64,000 nucleotides of DNA from Isoptericola variabilis 225. Its GTDB lineage: Bacteria > Actinomycetota > Actinomycetes > Actinomycetales > Cellulomonadaceae. Both the position numbers and the translations under genes were made by a program. How positions within the stretch are numbered: position 1 is the stretch's first letter; every line of letters begins with the position of its first letter. Shown here one piece after another: positions 18,155 through 27,817 of the stretch. The notes beneath the pieces were generated by a model. That model searched no databases, had not been told where the DNA came from, and was given only the letters and a program-made list of their open reading frames with translations. The stretch covers positions 1,984,001-2,048,000 of the forward strand of contig NC_015588.1 of the NCBI RefSeq assembly GCF_000215105.1, read 5' to 3'.

Positions 18155-18913
18155 ATGGTCACCGTCGAGCGTGACGTCCCCGTCCGCCGCGAGGTCCCGC
18201 CGATCGCCCCCGACCGCCTCCGCACGCGCGGGGTGGGCCGGCGCCGCCTCCTGCGGTTCCTGCTCATGGTCGTGGCGCTCGCGGTGGTCCTGGTCGAGAT
18301 CTGGCTCGAGCACGAGCCGCCGCCCGTGCCCGCTGAGGGCTCCGCGCTCGAGGCGCTCGAGACGCTGGCGGTCCGCGAGCCGGGGCCGGGCGACGACTAC
18401 GACCGCGACGCGTTCGGGCCGCCGTGGTCCGACGTCGACGCCAACGGCTGCGACACCCGCAACGACATCCTGGCGCGCGACATGGTCGAGGTGACGTACG
18501 CCGACGCCACGACGGCGTGCGTCGTGCGCGAGGGCATCCTCGAGGACCCGTACACGGGCGCGACGATCGCGTTCCTGCGGGGCGTGCAGACCTCGGGCGC
18601 CGTCCAGGTGGACCACGTCGTTGCCCTCAAGGACGCGTGGGTCAAGGGCGCGTCCGAGTGGGACGACGAGACGCGGCTGGAGTTCGCCAACGACCCGCTC
18701 AACCTCGTCGCCTCGGACGGGCCCGCCAACATGGCCAAGGGCGCGCGCGACGCCGCGAGCTGGCTGCCGCCCGCGACCTCGTTCCGCTGCCCGTACGTGG
18801 CCCGGCAGGTCGCGGTCAAGGTGGAGTACGAGCTGGCGGTCAGCCCCGAGGAGTACGAGGCGATGAGCGAGGTGCTCTCGACCTGCCCGGCCGAGCCGCT
18901 GCCGACGGGCTGA
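18155..18913 (+). CDS. Membrane-anchored HNH-type nuclease (DUF1524/GmrSD C-terminal-like)
   Basis: The 252-residue protein has one membrane segment near residues 30-50 (RRLLRFLLMVVALAVVLVE) followed by an extracytoplasmic domain. The domain carries GCDTRNDILARD, the nuclease core QVDHVVALKDAW, the FANDPLNLVASDGPANMAKG block and CPYVARQVAVKVEYEL, which match the secreted DUF1524 HNH nucleases of actinobacteria. The first His of the core with the N..K block would hold the metal. It likely cuts extracellular DNA. GGAGG at 18139-18143 supports the ATG at 18155. Its last 74 bp overlap the convergent MMPL gene. Confidence 0.82.
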   Translation: MVTVERDVPVRREVPPIAPDRLRTRGVGRRRLLRFLLMVVALAVVLVEIWLEHEPPPVPAEGSALEALETLAVREPGPGDDYDRDAFGPPWSDVDANGCDTRNDILARDMVEVTYADATTACVVREGILEDPYTGATIAFLRGVQTSGAVQVDHVVALKDAWVKGASEWDDETRLEFANDPLNLVASDGPANMAKGARDAASWLPPATSFRCPYVARQVAVKVEYELAVSPEEYEAMSEVLSTCPAEPLPTG

Positions 18914-21119
18914 CCATCGCGGGGTCCGGCCGGCCCGGCCACCACACGCGCGGGCCGACGTCGTGGACGAGCGCGGGCACGAGCAGGCTCCGGACGACGA
19001 ACGTGTCGAGCAGTACGCCGAACGCCACGACGAACGCGAGCTGGGCCAGGAACAGCAGCGGGACGACGCCGAGGGCGGCGAACGTCGCCGCGAGCACCAC
19101 GCCGGCCGACGTGATGACGGAGCCGGTGACCGCGAGCGCCCGCAGCACGCCCGCGCGCGTGCCGAGCCGCACGGTCTCCTCGCGCACGCGCGTCATGAGG
19201 AAGATCGTGTAGTCGACGCCGAGCGCGACGAGGAAGCAGAAGCCGTAGAGCGGCACGGCCGGGTCGGCGCCGGGGAACCCGAGGACGTGCTCGAAGACGA
19301 GCGCAGAGACGCCCAGCGCGGCGCCGAACGACAGGACGTTCGCGAGCAGGATGAGCACCGGCGCGAGCACCGACCGCAGGAGCAGCACGAGGATGAGCAG
19401 GATCACCCCGAGGACGGCCGGCACGATGACGGCGAGGTCGCGCTGACCGGCGCGCTGCGTGTCGAGGCGCTCGGCGGCCGCGCCGCCGACGACGGCGTCG
19501 GGCTCGACGTCGCGCACCGCCTCGCGGAGCGCCGCGACGGTCTCGACGGCCTCCTGGCTGTCGGACGGGTCCGACGTCGTGACGTCGACCCGCACCCGCC
19601 CGTCGACCACGAGCGGCTCGCCCCGCGCCGGCGCGCCGGGCACGGGTGCGCCGCCCGCGGTGACGGGGACCGCGGCGGCCACGCCGTCGACGCCCGCCGC
19701 GGCGTCGACCACGGCGCCCAGCGACTCCTCGGGCGCGACGACGATCGCGGGCTGGGCGGAGAAGCCCGCGAAGTGCTCGCGCAGCACCGCCTCGCCGTCG
19801 ACCGAGTCGGCCTGGGCGAGGAAGACCTCGTCCTCGCCCGTGCCCGACGCGTCGAGGCGCGGCACGAAGGCCGCCGCGGCGAGCAGGGCCAGCAGGGTCA
19901 CGACCCACGTGCGGCGCGGGCGCCGGCCGACCGCGCGCGCCACGCGGGCCCACACGCCCCGCTCCTCGGCCGGGGACGCGCCGTGGCCGGGCGTGCCGCC
20001 GTCGTACCGGGGCATACGCGGCCAGAACAGCGAGCGCGACCGCTTCCCGGCGGCGAGGAGCAGCGCCGGCAGCAGGGTCGTCGAGGCCAGGAAGGCGGCG
20101 ACGATGCCGATGCCCGCGACGGGACCGAGGGACCGGTTCGACGCCAGGTCCGACAGCAGGAGGCACAGCAGGCCCGCGACCACGGTCCCCGCGCTCGCGG
20201 CGATCGGCTCGATCGAGGCACGCACCGCCCGGCGCAGCGCGGTCGCCGGCGACCGGTGGTGGTGCAGCTCCTCGCGGTAGCGCGCGACGAGCAGGAGCGA
20301 GTAGTCCACCGCGGCGCCCACGACGAGGATCGACAGGATCCCCTGCGACTGCCCGTTGAGCGTGAGGACGCCGCGCGCGGCCAGCTCGTAGACGACCAGG
20401 CCGGCGAGGCACAGCGCGAGGACCGCGCACGAGATGACGACGAACGGCAGGATCGGCGAGCGGTAGACGATCCCGAGGATGACGAGCACCGCGCCGAGCG
20501 CGACGAGCAGGAGCACGACGTCGATCGCCCCGAACGCGCCGACGAGGTCCGCGACGAAGCCCGCGGCGCCGGTGACGAGGACCGTGAGCCCGGCGTCGCG
20601 CACGGCGTCGCCGGCGGCCTGGGCCCGCATCGCCTCGACCGCCACGAGGGTGAGGCCCTCGGACTCCTCGCCGACCGACGCCTCGATCGCCTCGGCGTCG
20701 AGCGGCACGACGACGACCGCCGCCTCGCCGTCCTCGCTCGGCACGAGCACGGGCTCGGCGGCGAGCACCTCGCCCAGCGTCGCGGGTTCGCCGGCGAGCG
20801 TCCCGGGCAGCGTGGCGTCGGGCAACTCCTCGGCGAGCCGGCCCAGCGCGCCGAGCTGGTCGGGCGAGAGCGCACCCCCGTCGTCGGACGTCGCGACGAG
20901 CACGGCCGGCAGGGTCTCGGTGTCGACGAAGCCGCGCGCGAGCCCGGCGGCGCGCGTCGACTCGGCGCTCGCCGGCAGGAACGCCGCGGCGTCGTTGGTC
21001 TGGACCGAGCTGAGGGAGCCCTGCGCGGGGCCGCCGACGGCGCCCACGGCGAGCCAGCCGCCGACGGCCGCGAGGACGAGGAGTCCCCGGAGCACGCCCC
21101 GCCGGCGTTCGCTGCGCAT
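18840..21119 (-). CDS. MMPL/RND family transporter
   Basis: The 759-residue membrane protein has the RND/MMPL layout: one N-terminal helix, a large extracytoplasmic loop, a block of helices (about residues 175-345), a second loop and a second helix block (about 540-715). Family motifs are GAAVDYSLLLVARYREE and ALGVDYTIFLMTRVREE, the paired GxDYS/T-type segments that carry proton-relay residues. Likely substrates are lipids or hydrophobic compounds, but none is shown. The start is taken at the ATG of MRSERRRGVL. It is divergent from lipB. Confidence 0.9.
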   Translation of the reverse strand: MRSERRRGVLRGLLVLAAVGGWLAVGAVGGPAQGSLSSVQTNDAAAFLPASAESTRAAGLARGFVDTETLPAVLVATSDDGGALSPDQLGALGRLAEELPDATLPGTLAGEPATLGEVLAAEPVLVPSEDGEAAVVVVPLDAEAIEASVGEESEGLTLVAVEAMRAQAAGDAVRDAGLTVLVTGAAGFVADLVGAFGAIDVVLLLVALGAVLVILGIVYRSPILPFVVISCAVLALCLAGLVVYELAARGVLTLNGQSQGILSILVVGAAVDYSLLLVARYREELHHHRSPATALRRAVRASIEPIAASAGTVVAGLLCLLLSDLASNRSLGPVAGIGIVAAFLASTTLLPALLLAAGKRSRSLFWPRMPRYDGGTPGHGASPAEERGVWARVARAVGRRPRRTWVVTLLALLAAAAFVPRLDASGTGEDEVFLAQADSVDGEAVLREHFAGFSAQPAIVVAPEESLGAVVDAAAGVDGVAAAVPVTAGGAPVPGAPARGEPLVVDGRVRVDVTTSDPSDSQEAVETVAALREAVRDVEPDAVVGGAAAERLDTQRAGQRDLAVIVPAVLGVILLILVLLLRSVLAPVLILLANVLSFGAALGVSALVFEHVLGFPGADPAVPLYGFCFLVALGVDYTIFLMTRVREETVRLGTRAGVLRALAVTGSVITSAGVVLAATFAALGVVPLLFLAQLAFVVAFGVLLDTFVVRSLLVPALVHDVGPRVWWPGRPDPAMVSPSAAARPGRSRAPRSSPRTPRG

Positions 21120-21175
21120 ACCGTGCATCGTGACAGCGGACGGGGTCACCGGCCACACGGCGCTAGCCTGGGCCC

Positions 21176-21883
21176 ATGCAGACGGTCACCCTGCCGGACC
21201 TCGTCGGCTACCACGAGGGCTGGGACCTGCAGCGCCGCAGGCACGCCGAGGTCCACGCCGACCCGGCGGCCGGCACGGTGTTCCTGCTCGAGCACCGGAG
21301 CGTCTACACCGCGGGGCGCCGCACCCGGCGCGACGAGTACCCCACGGACGGCACGCCGGTCGTCGACGTCGACCGGGGCGGGAAGATCACGTGGCACGGT
21401 CCCGGGCAGCTCGTCGCCTACCCGATCGTGGCGCTGCGCTCCCCCGTCGACGTCGTGCAGTACGTGCGCACGCTCGAGGCCGCGGTCATGGACGTGTGCG
21501 CGTCGTTCGAGCTCGAGACGATCCGGGTCGAGGGCCGCTCGGGCGTGTGGTTCGCGGCCGACGGCGAGCGCCGCGAGCGCAAGGTGTGCGCGATCGGCGC
21601 CCGGGTCGCCAAGGGCGTGACGATGCACGGGCTGGCGCTCAACTGCGACCCCGACCTTGCGGCGTTCGGGCGGATCGTGCCGTGCGGCATCGACGACGCG
21701 GACGTGACGTCGCTGTCGGCCGAGCTGGGCCGCGACGTCACGGTCGCCGAGGTGCGCCCGCTCCTCGCGGAGGCGCTCGAGCGCCACCTGGCGCCGCTCG
21801 TGGCCGACGGCGCGACGGTGACGGACGTCACGACCACCGAGCGGGAGAACCCGGCCGAGCCGGTGACCGCCGTCGTAGGCTGA
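21176..21883 (+). CDS. lipB: Octanoyl-ACP:protein octanoyltransferase
   Basis: The 235-residue enzyme moves octanoyl groups from acyl carrier protein to lipoyl domains, the first step of lipoate synthesis. Conserved features are RRTRRDEYP, the [18 protein letters not shown] block, the catalytic lysine in [16 protein letters not shown], and the acyl-accepting Cys in [20 protein letters not shown] lies 6 nt before the ATG (leaderless type). lipA follows after 28 bp. Confidence 0.95.
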   Translation: MQTVTLPDLVGYHEGWDLQRRRHAEVHADPAAGTVFLLEHRSVYTAGRRTRRDEYPTDGTPVVDVDRGGKITWHGPGQLVAYPIVALRSPVDVVQYVRTLEAAVMDVCASFELETIRVEGRSGVWFAADGERRERKVCAIGARVAKGVTMHGLALNCDPDLAAFGRIVPCGIDDADVTSLSAELGRDVTVAEVRPLLAEALERHLAPLVADGATVTDVTTTERENPAEPVTAVVG

Positions 21884-21911
21884 CGGACGTCTACGGAGGG
21901 GAACCGACGAC

Positions 21912-22922
21912 GTGACCATCGCACCCGAGGGCCGGCGCATGCTGCGCATCGAGGCCCGCAACGCTGAGACGCCCATCGAGAAGAAGCCCGAGTGGATCAA
22001 GACCCGGGCCGTGATGGGTCCGGAGTACAAGGAGCTCAAGGGCCTCGTCCGGGGCGAGGGGCTCCACACGGTCTGCGAGGAGGCGGGCTGTCCCAACATC
22101 TTCGAGTGCTGGGAGGACCGCGAGGCCACGTTCCTCATCGGCGGCGACCAGTGCACCCGGCGGTGCGACTTCTGCCAGATCGACACGGGCAAGCCCGCGG
22201 ACTTCGACGCCGACGAGCCGCGTCGCGTGGCCGAGTCGGTCCGCGCGATGGGCCTGAGGTACTCGACCGTCACGGGCGTCGCGCGCGACGACCTGGCCGA
22301 CGGCGGTGCCTGGCTCTACGCCGAGACCGTCCGGCAGATCCACGCGCTCAACCCGGGCACCGGCGTCGAGCTGCTCATCCCCGACTTCAACGCGATCCCC
22401 GAGCTGCTCGACGAGGTCAACGAGTCGCGGCCCGAGGTGCTCGCCCACAACGTCGAGACCGTGCCGCGCATCTTCAAGCAGATCCGGCCCGCCTTCCGCT
22501 ACGAGCGGTCGCTGTCGGTGCTCACGCGGGCGCGGGAGGCCGGCCTCGTCACGAAGTCGAACCTCATCCTCGGCATGGGCGAGACGATCGACGAGGTCAA
22601 GCAGGCCCTCGTCGACCTGCACGCCGCCGGCTGCGACCTCATCACCATCACGCAGTACCTGCGCCCGTCGGTGCGCCACCACCCGGTCGAGCGCTGGGTG
22701 CGCCCCGAGGAGTTCGTCGAGCTGTCGGAGTACGCGGAGGAGATCGGCTTCCTCGGCGTCATGGCCGGCCCGCTCGTGCGCTCGTCCTACCGGGCGGGGC
22801 GCCTGTGGGGCCAGGCCATGACCAAGCGCGGCCGGGCCATCCCGGAAGCGCTCGCGCACCTCGCCGAGCCGACGACGTCGCGCCAGGAGGCGGCGAGCCT
22901 CGTCGCCCGCGCGGCGCACTAG
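21912..22922 (+). CDS. lipA: Lipoyl synthase
   Basis: This 336-residue radical SAM enzyme inserts two sulfurs into the octanoyl chain bound to lipoyl domains. Both iron-sulfur motifs are visible: the auxiliary cluster C-x4-C-x5-C in [12 protein letters not shown] (about residues 56-67), and the radical [11 protein letters not shown] (about 82-89). The RSSY motif near the end completes auxiliary-cluster ligation. GTG 21912 has GGAGG at 21895-21899. Its product acts on the SucB lipoyl lysines. Confidence 0.96.
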   Translation: MTIAPEGRRMLRIEARNAETPIEKKPEWIKTRAVMGPEYKELKGLVRGEGLHTVCEEAGCPNIFECWEDREATFLIGGDQCTRRCDFCQIDTGKPADFDADEPRRVAESVRAMGLRYSTVTGVARDDLADGGAWLYAETVRQIHALNPGTGVELLIPDFNAIPELLDEVNESRPEVLAHNVETVPRIFKQIRPAFRYERSLSVLTRAREAGLVTKSNLILGMGETIDEVKQALVDLHAAGCDLITITQYLRPSVRHHPVERWVRPEEFVELSEYAEEIGFLGVMAGPLVRSSYRAGRLWGQAMTKRGRAIPEALAHLAEPTTSRQEAASLVARAAH

Positions 22923-22933
22923 ACTCGACCACC

Positions 22934-23674
22934 ATGGCCCGCACGAAGTCCGGCGCCGGCGACAGTGCCGAGGCGCCCACGCCGAAGACGCAGAAGAAGC
23001 CCAAGAAGCAGCGCTGGTACCACCAGGTGTGGGCCGCCTACAAGATGACGAAGCGGCAGGACCCGCTCGTCACGTGGGTCATGCTCGCCGTGTTCGTGGG
23101 CATCCTCGCCGCCGCGCTGCTCATCGGGTTCCTCACGAACCACCCGATCTACGCGACGATCGTGGGCCTGCCGTTCGCCCTCCTGGGCGCGATGTTCGTC
23201 CTCACGCGCCGCGCGGAGCGCGCCGCCTACACGCAGATCGAGGGACAGCCCGGCGCGGTGCGCGCCGCGCTGGGCACGGTCCGCGGCGGCTGGAACTTCG
23301 ACGACGAGCCCGTGGCGGTCAACCCGCGCACGCAGGACCTCGTGTTCCGCGGCGTCGGCCGGCCCGGCGTCCTGCTCGTGAGCGAGGGCCCGGCGCACCG
23401 CGTCGGGCGCCTGCTCGAGGACGAGCGCAAGCGCGTCGCGCGGATCCTGCCGAACGTGCCCATCACGACGATGCAGTGCGGCAACGACGACGGCCAGGTG
23501 CCGCTTCCCAAGCTCGCGGGCAAGGTGCGCAAGCTCAAGAAGCAGCTCACCCGGCCCGAGGTCGCCGAGGTCCACAAGCGCCTGCGCGCGCTGGGCGGCG
23601 CCCGCCTGCCGATCCCCAAGGGCATCGACCCGACCCGCGCTCGCCCCGACCGCAAGGGTCTGCGCGGCCGCTGA
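22934..23674 (+). CDS. DUF4191 membrane protein
   Basis: The 246-residue protein has a Lys-rich start, two adjacent membrane helices (about residues 48-70 and 75-95), then a cytosolic domain with GWNFDDEPVAVNPRTQDLVFR and VLLVSEGP and a basic tail. It matches actinobacterial DUF4191, normally located after lipA, function unknown. TAGACT, made partly from the lipA stop codon at 22920-22922, lies 8 nt before ATG and may give it its own promoter. Confidence 0.85.
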   Translation: MARTKSGAGDSAEAPTPKTQKKPKKQRWYHQVWAAYKMTKRQDPLVTWVMLAVFVGILAAALLIGFLTNHPIYATIVGLPFALLGAMFVLTRRAERAAYTQIEGQPGAVRAALGTVRGGWNFDDEPVAVNPRTQDLVFRGVGRPGVLLVSEGPAHRVGRLLEDERKRVARILPNVPITTMQCGNDDGQVPLPKLAGKVRKLKKQLTRPEVAEVHKRLRALGGARLPIPKGIDPTRARPDRKGLRGR

Positions 23675-23698
23675 CCGGCGCCGGTCGATGACTTCCGG

Positions 23699-23737
23699 GC
23701 TCCCTCCAGGTCTGCACACCACAGACCTGGAGGGAGC
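23699..23737 (+). terminator. Perfect hairpin that also covers a Shine-Dalgarno
   Basis: Arms 23699-23714 and 23722-23737 are perfect 16-bp inverted repeats with a 7-nt loop. The element could terminate the DUF4191 transcript. Its 3' arm contains GGAGGG (23729-23734), the only ribosome binding site of the DHFR-like gene at 23744, so in read-through RNA that site would be paired. Confidence 0.75.
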
Positions 23738-23743
23738 TCTCGC

Positions 23744-24174
23744 ATGATGAAGATCGTCGTCAGCAACATCGTGTCGCTCGACGGCTTCGTGGCGGGGCCG
23801 CACGACGACGTGCTCGACCTGCCGATGGACCAGGCGTTCGACGCCTACAACCTCGAGCGGATCACGGCGGCGGACACGGTCCTGGTCGGGGTCGCGTCCT
23901 ACCGCATGTTCAGCTACCTCAAGGCCTCGCGCGACGGGGAGGCCGTCGTGTTCGGCAGCCCCACGACGTGGCAGGCGCTCCTCGCCGGGGGCTCGTCGAC
24001 GAGCTGCACCTCATGGTGGGTCCGCTGATGCTCGGCGGCGGCCGGCCGCTCCCTCGGGAAGAGGTGCGCGGGCTGCGGCCGCTCGACGTGCGTCGCTTCG
24101 ACGGGTCGGACGACGTCGTCCTGGTCTACGCCCTCGACGGCGCGGCCCGGGACGGGGTCAGCGCCGCACGATGA
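23744..24174 (+). pseudogene. Disrupted dihydrofolate reductase/RibD C-terminal family gene
   Basis: The start MKIVVSNIVSLDGFVAGP and the end LVDELHLMVGPLMLGGGRPLP are typical of DHFR-like proteins of about 190 residues. Two defects are visible. First, MFSYLKASRDGEAVVFGS joins the early helix directly to the late FGS strand, so roughly 55-75 residues are missing. Second, the reading frame shifts at the G run near 23990 (five G where six would keep frame), giving a stop at 24028 while homology continues in the next frame to 24174. A second, intact member lies at 53010. Confidence 0.8.
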
Positions 24175-24637
24175 CGGTGCCGGCGGCGCGGTCGTGCAGC
24201 CCGCGGCCGTCGGCGTCCCAGACGACGGCGGGGATGACGAGGCACAGCAGGGCCGTGCGGACCGCACCGCGGGCGAAGCCGACCGCCTCGTGCGGGCCGG
24301 CCCTCAGGACGCGCACCTGCAGGCCGAGCAGCCGGTGGCCGATGGTGCTCCCGATCGTGCTCACGAGCAGCAGGTTCATCGCGGCGAAGATCGCGGGCTG
24401 GGCCCACGCCGGCAGCTGCGACACCATCTCGAACACCCCGGTCGCGCTCGGCCGGAACAGCAGGATCGCGATGAGCGTGGCCACGACCCAGTCGACGCCG
24501 AGCGCGACGACCCGGCGCCCGAGGGACGCCTTCGAGCCCGGTCCGGACTCGGGAAGGCCGAGCCTGGAGCCGCTGGTCTCAGAACCCGAGACAGATCCTC
24601 CCTCGAGCCAAGACCCGAGACCCTCGCGTGACACCAT
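24158..24637 (-). CDS. RDD family membrane protein
   Basis: The 159-residue protein has a polar N-terminus and three membrane segments of an RDD domain: [20 protein letters not shown] supplies the first Arg and Asp, and [13 protein letters not shown] and [17 protein letters not shown] the later conserved positions. RDD proteins are small membrane proteins of uncertain function. It regularly precedes glnA in actinobacteria. TACGCT lies 7 nt before ATG 24637. Its end overlaps the DHFR pseudogene by 17 bp. Confidence 0.85.
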   Translation of the reverse strand: MVSREGLGSWLEGGSVSGSETSGSRLGLPESGPGSKASLGRRVVALGVDWVVATLIAILLFRPSATGVFEMVSQLPAWAQPAIFAAMNLLLVSTIGSTIGHRLLGLQVRVLRAGPHEAVGFARGAVRTALLCLVIPAVVWDADGRGLHDRAAGTVIVRR

Positions 24638-24674
24638 GCGTCTCAGCGTACGCGGCGGCCTCGACGTGGCGTGC

Positions 24675-24712
24675 GTTACGTGCACGAAACACTTCCGCCA
24701 CGCCGGAGAAAC
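24675..24712 (+). promoter_or_regulatory. Four-part GlnR box upstream of glnA
   Basis: Four 5-bp elements are spaced exactly 6 bp apart: GTTAC (24675-24679), GAAAC (24686-24690), GCCAC (24697-24701) and GAAAC (24708-24712). This matches the actinobacterial GlnR consensus GTNAC-N6-GAAAC-N6-GTNAC-N6-GAAAC with one mismatch. A -10-like TAGCGT follows at 24723-24728, so GlnR would bind upstream of the promoter core and control glnA by nitrogen supply. Confidence 0.8.
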
Positions 24713-24772
24713 GCCACGCCTCTAGCGTCGAGGCGCCGAGCACCTGGCACCGTCCCACCAAGGAGCGCATGC

Positions 24773-26197
24773 ATGTTCACCAACGCCGAGGAGGCCATCG
24801 CCTTCACCCGCAACGAGGGGGTGGAGTTCATCGACGTCCGGTTCATCGACCTGCCGGGCGTGATGCAGCACTTCAACATCCCCGTCGAGCAGTTCTCCGA
24901 GGACTCGTTCACCGAGGGGCTCATGTTCGACGGGTCGTCGATCCGCGGCTTCCAGGCGATCCACGAGTCGGACATGAAGCTGGTACCCGACGTCAAGACC
25001 GCCTTCATCGACCCGTTCCGCAAGCGCAAGACGCTGGTGATCAACTTCTCCATCGTCGACCCCTTCACGGACGAGCCGTACGACCGCGACCCGCGCAACA
25101 TCGCCGCCAAGGCCGAGGCCTACCTCGCGTCGACCGGCATCGCGGACACCGCGTACTTCGCGCCCGAGGCCGAGTTCTACGTCTTCGACGACGCGCGCTT
25201 CGAGACGAACTCGCACCGCAGCTTCTACCAGATCGACTCGGTCGAGGCAGCGTGGAACACCGGTCGCGAGGAGGAGGGCGGCAACCTCGCGTACAAGACG
25301 CGCTACAAGGGCGGCTACTTCCCCGTCTCGCCGTCGGACCGCTTCGCGGACCTCCGTGACGACATGGTCGCCACGCTCGGCCAGGTGGGTCTCGACGTCG
25401 AGCGCGCGCACCACGAGGTGGGCACGGCCGGCCAGCAGGAGATCAACTACCGCTTCAACACCCTGCTGCACGCGGCCGACGACCTCATGAAGTTCAAGTA
25501 CGTCATCCGCAACGTCGGCTTCAACGCCGGCAAGTCGGTGACGTTCATGCCGAAGCCGATCTTCGGCGACAACGGCTCGGGCATGCACTCGCACCAGTCC
25601 CTGTGGCTGAACGGCGAGCCGCTGTTCTACGACGAGAAGGGCTACGGCGGCCTGTCCGACACGGCCCGCTGGTACATCGGCGGCCTGCTCAAGCACGCCC
25701 CGTCGCTGCTGGCGTTCACCAACCCGTCGGTGAACTCGTACCACCGCCTGGTCCCGGGCTTCGAGGCGCCCGTCAACCTCGTGTACTCGGCCCGCAACCG
25801 CTCCGCGTGCATCCGCATCCCGGTCACCGGCTCGTCGCCGAAGGCCAAGCGCGTCGAGTTCCGCGTGCCGGACCCGTCGAGCAACCCGTACCTCGCGTTC
25901 TCCGCGATGCTGCTCGCCGGCATCGACGGCATCAAGAACCGCACCGAGCCGCCGGCGCCGGTCGACAAGGACCTCTACGAGCTGCCGCCCGAGGAGCACG
26001 CGCAGATCGCCCAGGTCCCGGCGTCGCTCGGCGAGGCGCTCGACAACCTCGAGCGCGACCACGAGTTCCTCACGCAGGGTGACGTCTTCTCCGAGGACCT
26101 CATCTCGACGTGGATCGACTACAAGCGCGCCAACGAGATCGACCCGATCCGCCTGCGCCCGCACCCGCACGAGTTCGAGCTGTACTACGACATCTGA
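24773..26197 (+). CDS. glnA: Glutamine synthetase type I
   Basis: The 474-residue enzyme makes glutamine from glutamate, ammonia and ATP. Recognisable parts are [18 protein letters not shown], the metal-binding [20 protein letters not shown] (glutamate/ammonium site), the ATP region and NRSACIRIP, and the adenylylation tyrosine Tyr402 in [11 protein letters not shown]. The tyrosine and the nearby glnE imply control by reversible adenylylation. AAGGAG lies 7 nt before ATG. A GlnR box lies upstream. Confidence 0.97.
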   Translation: MFTNAEEAIAFTRNEGVEFIDVRFIDLPGVMQHFNIPVEQFSEDSFTEGLMFDGSSIRGFQAIHESDMKLVPDVKTAFIDPFRKRKTLVINFSIVDPFTDEPYDRDPRNIAAKAEAYLASTGIADTAYFAPEAEFYVFDDARFETNSHRSFYQIDSVEAAWNTGREEEGGNLAYKTRYKGGYFPVSPSDRFADLRDDMVATLGQVGLDVERAHHEVGTAGQQEINYRFNTLLHAADDLMKFKYVIRNVGFNAGKSVTFMPKPIFGDNGSGMHSHQSLWLNGEPLFYDEKGYGGLSDTARWYIGGLLKHAPSLLAFTNPSVNSYHRLVPGFEAPVNLVYSARNRSACIRIPVTGSSPKAKRVEFRVPDPSSNPYLAFSAMLLAGIDGIKNRTEPPAPVDKDLYELPPEEHAQIAQVPASLGEALDNLERDHEFLTQGDVFSEDLISTWIDYKRANEIDPIRLRPHPHEFELYYDI

Positions 26198-26212
26198 TCC
26201 TCGGGCCCCGGG

Positions 26213-26242
26213 CCCGTGCAGTAGTCGCCCCGTGCAGTAGTC
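26213..26242 (+). repeat. 14-bp tandem direct repeat after glnA
   Basis: CCCGTGCAGTAGTC occurs at 26213-26226 and again at 26229-26242 (16-bp period), directly after the glnA stop. No function is evident. Confidence 0.75.
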
Positions 26243-26250
26243 ACCGAGGA

Positions 26251-26300
26251 CGGCGGCTGACCTGCGACGACGTTCTGGCGTCGTTCGCGGTCAGCCGCCG
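26251..26300 (+). terminator. Long hairpin after glnA
   Basis: CGGCGGCTGACC (26251-26262) pairs with GGTCAGCCGCCG (26289-26300), with a further inner ACGACG/CGTCGT stem. It is the likely terminator of glnA. Confidence 0.7.
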
Positions 26301-26340
26301 TTCGTCGTTTGCCGTGCCCACGCGCCGGGGCCGACGAATC

Positions 26341-26514
26341 CTCCGCAGGCCGTGCCACCGGTCGCTCGTCGGCGACGCGCTGCTCGCCCGCGGCGTCGAC
26401 GTCGTCGACATCGTGTCTGCGACGTCGGCACGGTCGCACACGCTGCGCCCGTTCGCGCAGGTCGAGGGCACGCGCGTCTGGTACCCGCCGGAGGCGGACG
26501 ACGCGTCCGCGTGA
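26341..26514 (+). pseudogene. C-terminal remnant of a DUF488 protein
   Basis: The segment CHRSLVGDALLARGVDVVDI followed by TSARSHTLRPFAQVEGTRVWYP matches the C-terminal end of DUF488 proteins, in which the conserved Cys-His-Arg block sits about 50 residues from the end. No N-terminal two thirds are found upstream, where the glnA terminator hairpin lies instead. It is therefore a decayed fragment of a once complete gene; the frame is open to a TGA at 26512. Confidence 0.65.
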
Positions 26515-26626
26515 CCGTAGGCCCGCGTTCGAGCGCAGCGATCTGTGCTCGGACTCGACCACGGCCACCACGCGCCGGCTCGGCACCCGGTACCTCGCAG
26601 GGAGGTCGGTACCTCGCGAGCAGGGC

Positions 26627-27691
26627 TCAGCGGTCCCCGTCGGGACTGTGGGCGGCGTCGTGTCCCCGCTCGTGCTCGGCGATGTCCTGCTCGACGGCGC
26701 GCGCGACGTCGAGCGCGACGCGCTCGTCCTCGGCGACGGGCGTCTCGTGCGCGTCGCCGTGGTCCTTGCGCCCGAACGGCAGCAGGTGCATGACCGTGAC
26801 CACGACGGCGCCCACGGCGAGCCCGACGATCGCGGAGCACACCGTGTTGAACAGCCACGCGAGCACGCCACCGATGCCGGGCACGGCGTGGGCGATGGCC
26901 TCCTCGACGTGGTGGACGAACCCGTAGGGCGCGTGCCACCCGAGCTCGTCGCTGCTCGTGAGCAGGATGTGCCCGCCGACCCACAGCATCGCGATCGTGC
27001 CGACGAGCGAGACCACCGCGAGCACCTTGGGCATCCCGGCCACGAGGGCCTTGCCGATCCGCTGGCTCGACGCCGACGACCGCTGCGCGAGCGACAGCCC
27101 GATGTCGTCCATCTTCACGATGAGACCGACCACGCCGTACACGACGACGGTGATCGCGACGGCGACCACGAGCAGGATCGCCAGCCGCGACCAGAACGGC
27201 TCGTCGGCGACCTCGTTGAGCGCGATGACCATGATCTCGGCCGACAGGATGAGGTCGGTGCGGACGGCGCCCGCGACGAGCGTCTTCTCCGCCTCCTCGC
27301 CCTCGACGGTCGCCGGCACGGCGTGGTCCTCGTGCCCACGGATGCGGCCCCACACCTTCTCGGTGCCCTCGAACGCCAGGTACGACCCGCCGAGGATGAG
27401 GATCACCGGGAGCAGCCACGGCGCCCACTGGCTCAGGATGAGCGCCCCCGGGAGGATGAACACGAGCTTGTTGCGGATCGAGCCGCGCGCGATCTTCTTG
27501 ACGATCGGGATCTCGCGCTCGGCTGCGACGCCGCGCACGTACTGCGGGGTCACGGCGGTGTCGTCGACGACGACGCCTGCGGCCTTGGCCGTCGCCCGGC
27601 CGGCCGCCATGCCGACGTCGTCGACGGAGGCCGCCGCGAGGCGGGCGATCGCCGCGACGTCGTCGAGCAGCCCGAGCAGGCCCGCGCTCAC
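26627..27691 (-). CDS. DUF808 family membrane protein (YedI-like)
   Basis: The 354-residue protein begins SAGLLGLLDDVAAIARLAAASVDDV, the hallmark of DUF808, followed by KKIARGSIRNKLVFILPGALILS and about six to eight membrane segments. The C-terminus is a charged cytosolic tail. The family's function is unknown. GTG 27691 is chosen because the hallmark begins right after it. It lies downstream of glnE on the same strand, 126 bp away. Confidence 0.85.
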   Translation of the reverse strand: MSAGLLGLLDDVAAIARLAAASVDDVGMAAGRATAKAAGVVVDDTAVTPQYVRGVAAEREIPIVKKIARGSIRNKLVFILPGALILSQWAPWLLPVILILGGSYLAFEGTEKVWGRIRGHEDHAVPATVEGEEAEKTLVAGAVRTDLILSAEIMVIALNEVADEPFWSRLAILLVVAVAITVVVYGVVGLIVKMDDIGLSLAQRSSASSQRIGKALVAGMPKVLAVVSLVGTIAMLWVGGHILLTSSDELGWHAPYGFVHHVEEAIAHAVPGIGGVLAWLFNTVCSAIVGLAVGAVVVTVMHLLPFGRKDHGDAHETPVAEDERVALDVARAVEQDIAEHERGHDAAHSPDGDR

Positions 27692-27817
27692 GCGGTCACC
27701 GCCCCGGTGGTGCGGCCGGCACGAGCCCGTGCAGCGCGGTGCGCGGTCGAGGATGAGGTACGCATGTGCCCATCGTGCCGCAGACTCGGGCGACTCGACG
27801 CGCGACGCGCTCCCGCG

